Shown here: positions 61,515-64,000 of the stretch, piece by piece
How the letters are laid out: every line of letters begins with the position of its first letter
Numbering within the stretch: the first letter of the stretch is position 1
Position numbers and translations under genes: made by a program
Assembly: GCA_902729315.2 (NCBI GenBank)
Contig: LR746264.1
Coordinates: 8,339,878-8,403,877 of the forward strand
Direction: 5' to 3'
DNA: 64,000 bases
DNA from: Spirodela intermedia
Taxonomy: Eukaryota > Streptophyta > Magnoliopsida > Alismatales > Araceae
Notes under the pieces: generated by a model
Databases searched by the model: none
Seen by the model: only the letters and a program-made list of their open reading frames with translations
What the model was told of the DNA's origin: nothing

Positions 61515-62509
61515 TGTCAACTGGGAGGTAAGGAAAACAACTCTTCAGTATCTGCTCTTTCCTTCATATGTAGCTAATGTCGTGACCCATGAACTGAGAT
61601 GTTAGAAGCCCAAGATCAACCCAGTGATACGTTTTCACCAGGAAGATCGAACAAAACCCAAAATCTAATTCATCCATGTTCAAATCAGAATTCTTCGTGT
61701 TAATCCTAGAAATCACAAGGAGAAAGACCTTTCTGGTGCCTGCTTCTGATTTTCGTCCTTGATAGGGGGAATCTCAACGAGGCTGGGAAGAAGATAAAGC
61801 GGGAGGCGGAAGTGGGTGACAGGATGGGAAGGAGGCATCTGCTCGGTCCAATGAACACCATCACGCCCTGCGCCGCCTGCAAGCTCTTAAGAAGGCGATG
61901 CGCGCATGAGTGTCCATTCTCGCCGTACTTCTCCCCTCTCGAACCCCAGAAATTCTCGGCAGTCCACAAGGTCTTCGGTGCAAGCAACGTCTCCAAGATG
62001 CTCATGGTAAGCCTAGTCCTACTTCTATTGCTCATAGTTCCAGTCTCTTTGTGATCATCCATCAATCTGTTGTGGGTTGCCGACGTCGTCGTGTGTGACT
62101 CGCTCACCAACGCTGGAAGTAGGAGGTCCCAGAACCGCAGAGAGCAGACGCGGCAAATAGTCTCGTCTATGAAGCGAACATTAGGCTGAGGGATCCCATT
62201 TACGGGTGCATGGGAGCGATATCGGCCCTGCAGCAGCAAGTTCAGGCGTTGGAAGAGGAGCTCCAGGCTTTGAGAGCCGAGATATTGAAGCAGAAATATA
62301 GGCAAAACAGCGAAAGCATCATGCCTCCCACGCCCCATTCTGGGATCTCGTCCACCGGTGTAGTGTCTGTGGCAGTGCCACCGCCTATTCCGACGCCATC
62401 CCCCCCACCTCATGCACCTTCCACCTCTTCCTCCTCGATGTACACCCCTCCCTCATGCTCTACTGACTACAGCTCCATTACTAACGAGAATGCTCCATAC
62501 TATGGTTAA
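61514..62509 (+). CDS. LBD15: LOB-domain transcription factor, LBD15-like
   Basis: Exons 61514-61527 (14 nt), 61766-62006, 62123-62509; 642 nt, 213 residues. The second exon's frame is open up to a stop at 61707 but has no ATG before the LOB domain that would include the conserved basic segment; joining the 14-nt exon (MSTG + split Arg, donor AG|GTAAGG) gives MSTGRGNLNEAGKKIKREAE, close to the usual LBD15 N-terminus. LOB domain: TPCAACKLLRRRCAHECPF with the CX2CX6CX3C block; the GAS block FSAVHKVFGASNVSKMLM; then RADAANSLVYEANIRLRDP and the leucine-zipper-like LQQQVQALEEELQAL. The C-terminus is Pro/Ser-rich. LBD class I factors bind DNA in the nucleus and control boundary, meristem and vascular genes. 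Confidence 0.94.
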
Positions 62510-62529
62510 GCAAATCATCCATTCTCTGA

Positions 62530-62568
<39 letters not shown>

Positions 62569-64000
62569 CCTCCCTCTCTCTGTAGCTGTTTGCTTGCTTG
62601 TTTGCCTACCAACCATCCCCAATTTCTCCAGTCATTTCTTTCCAAATAAAAAAGAGGCTTGGTCTTGGGAGATAACAGCGATATATGAATATATATCTTG
62701 GAAATATCGTTCACTGAGACTTTATATTCTGCCTCTTAGCCCTTATCTCCTTCAATCTCTCTCACGAATCACCCTCATGAAAGACTGGGAAATCTCTCCA
62801 ACAGAGGAAGGATGCATTTGTTCCACCGTCGGAGTTCCCAACAGCTGATCTCTCTGTTCATATTTTCTGGCAAACAGAAGTCTCCACCATTTAATGTGAT
62901 TCCCTCGTCTTCAGAGGAGACAGATGAGATGTGCGCTAGACGTGCATCGCATGTGCTCACTGGAGTCCGTTTTTACTGACTGAGGCGCCTAGGGTTTCGT
63001 CTCGTTCACACTTCAGCCTGCGCTCCGAGGATCTGAGCCGAGGCATTAATGAAGGCGCGAGAAGGGGAGACATCAAGTCCGCATGCGCGATTTCCCATAT
63101 ATTGACCACTTAATATAACGTTGTCAAATCGTCGGAATTTACGGTTCTTGACGTAGTCTCGAATACGAAGGCCACTCATTTTCCAGACAGTCGCGCTTTG
63201 GACAAGCTAAACACTGATGCCTCTTTTTCATCTTTTCCCTTATTTGGCTTCTCCTCCCCCCTCCTTCGTTCCCTCTCCGTGTGTGTCCGCGTGTCTCGCT
63301 CTGCCTGCACTTCAGGTTTTCGTGCCTAGCCCCTCAACGGCTCAGTATTTTGAACTTGTTTACAGCCGCTATGTTTCGTGTAAATCTCACTAAACTGGGA
63401 CTTCAACTTCTTTCCCGTTAGACCCACTGTTGATTGACCTAGACGAATAACAACAGTCGTAAGATTATGGGGTTTCATTTGCGTCCTGGGCTGGTTATTT
63501 CTGTAAACAACAATGCCGTGAATGAACGTCTAGTAGATTCCCAAAATTGCTATATGGTCAAGTGTAGGAGATCTTCTCTAGACTATGCTGTATGACACGA
63601 ACATATGGCAGGACAAGACATTTTTTTTCTGTGTTGAGAGAAAGATCGAAGGATGGATAGAAAGATAGAGACGACCATATAAAGGAGAGAAGTTGGGAGC
63701 GCCAGATGAGAGAGAGATAGAGGGAGGAGGAAAGGGAGGAGAGAGATGTAGGGGGGAAGAGGAGAAAGAGGAGAAAGATGAACGAGAGAGAGAGAGTCGT
63801 CTATTTCTAGAAGATGGTCAATGAACTTGCGTGCCACTTGCGATATCAAATCGGAGTCGGCGTTTCCTTAGCGTGTGGAGCTCTAATGGACTGGTGGTGG
63901 AGGGTGTTGGCGAACTCTTCCAACGAGTGTGCAGATAAAGAAGTGCCCTCCCTCTTGTGCTGTTTTTTGTATTCATTTTTGGCAGGCTTCAATCAATGCG
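62510..64000. other. 3' flank of the LBD gene and further intergenic DNA
   Basis: A CT-rich array lies at 62528-62581, about 20 bases after the LBD stop, probably in its 3' UTR. Beyond it no gene is recognised; 63640-63800 is strongly purine-rich (AGAGAG/GGAGGA). The window ends in plain sequence. Confidence 0.6.
62528..62581. repeat. CT-rich microsatellite in the LBD 3' region
   Basis: A (CT)n tract of about 54 bases with CCCT interruptions directly after the LBD coding sequence. Confidence 0.9.

Overview
This is a stretch of a plant nuclear genome. Genes carry many short GT-AG introns, UTRs and introns are full of (GA/CT)n tracts, degraded Copia LTR retrotransposon sequence sits inside introns, and all recognisable products belong to land-plant families. 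Several genes are intronless or nearly so and strongly GC-rich (OFP, U-box/ARM, AZG permease), while their neighbours are AT-rich and split into many exons. That two-class composition, the tight gene spacing and the abundance of GA tracts suggest a compact monocot genome, perhaps of the duckweed/aroid kind; this is inference only.

Layout, left to right. 1-11 kb: an intronless OVATE family repressor (-), a small single-membrane-span protein of unknown function (-) and an intronless U-box/ARM E3 ligase (-). 11-15 kb: a possible short His/Glu-rich ORF (-) and exon-like segments I could not assemble into a gene. 15.9-20.2 kb: an 11-exon plastid-type HAD-like protein (+). 20.7-28.9 kb: a 10-exon EngB/YihA-type GTPase (-), convergent with the HAD gene. 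31.4-33.1 kb: an AZG1-type purine permease (+). 34.3-37.6 kb: the starch phosphatase LSF2 (+, 4 exons). 38.8-45.0 kb: a 13-exon multi-pass transporter-like protein (-), convergent with LSF2 and with a dead Copia element in one intron. 45.9-50.8 kb: two tandem five-exon saposin-like genes (-). 54.1 kb: a small DUF688-like protein (+). 61.5-62.5 kb: an LBD15-type LOB-domain transcription factor (+) with a 14-nt first coding exon.

The genes do not form a pathway or cluster. It is an ordinary mixed plant neighbourhood. Two genes act in or near plastid biology (LSF2 in starch degradation; the HAD-like protein with a probable transit peptide). The EngB-type protein's compartment is less clear. The coding models for the HAD, EngB, LSF2, transporter, saposin and LBD genes were built by hand from splice signals and reading-frame continuity. 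All junctions keep frame, and all but one HAD donor site are unambiguous.

I found no convincing new biological system. The most interesting observations are a HAD-family protein lacking the nucleophilic aspartate, TTGAC-containing tandem repeats placed between both convergent gene pairs, a tandem saposin pair with conserved intron phases, and a start-stop upstream ORF abutting the LBD start codon.
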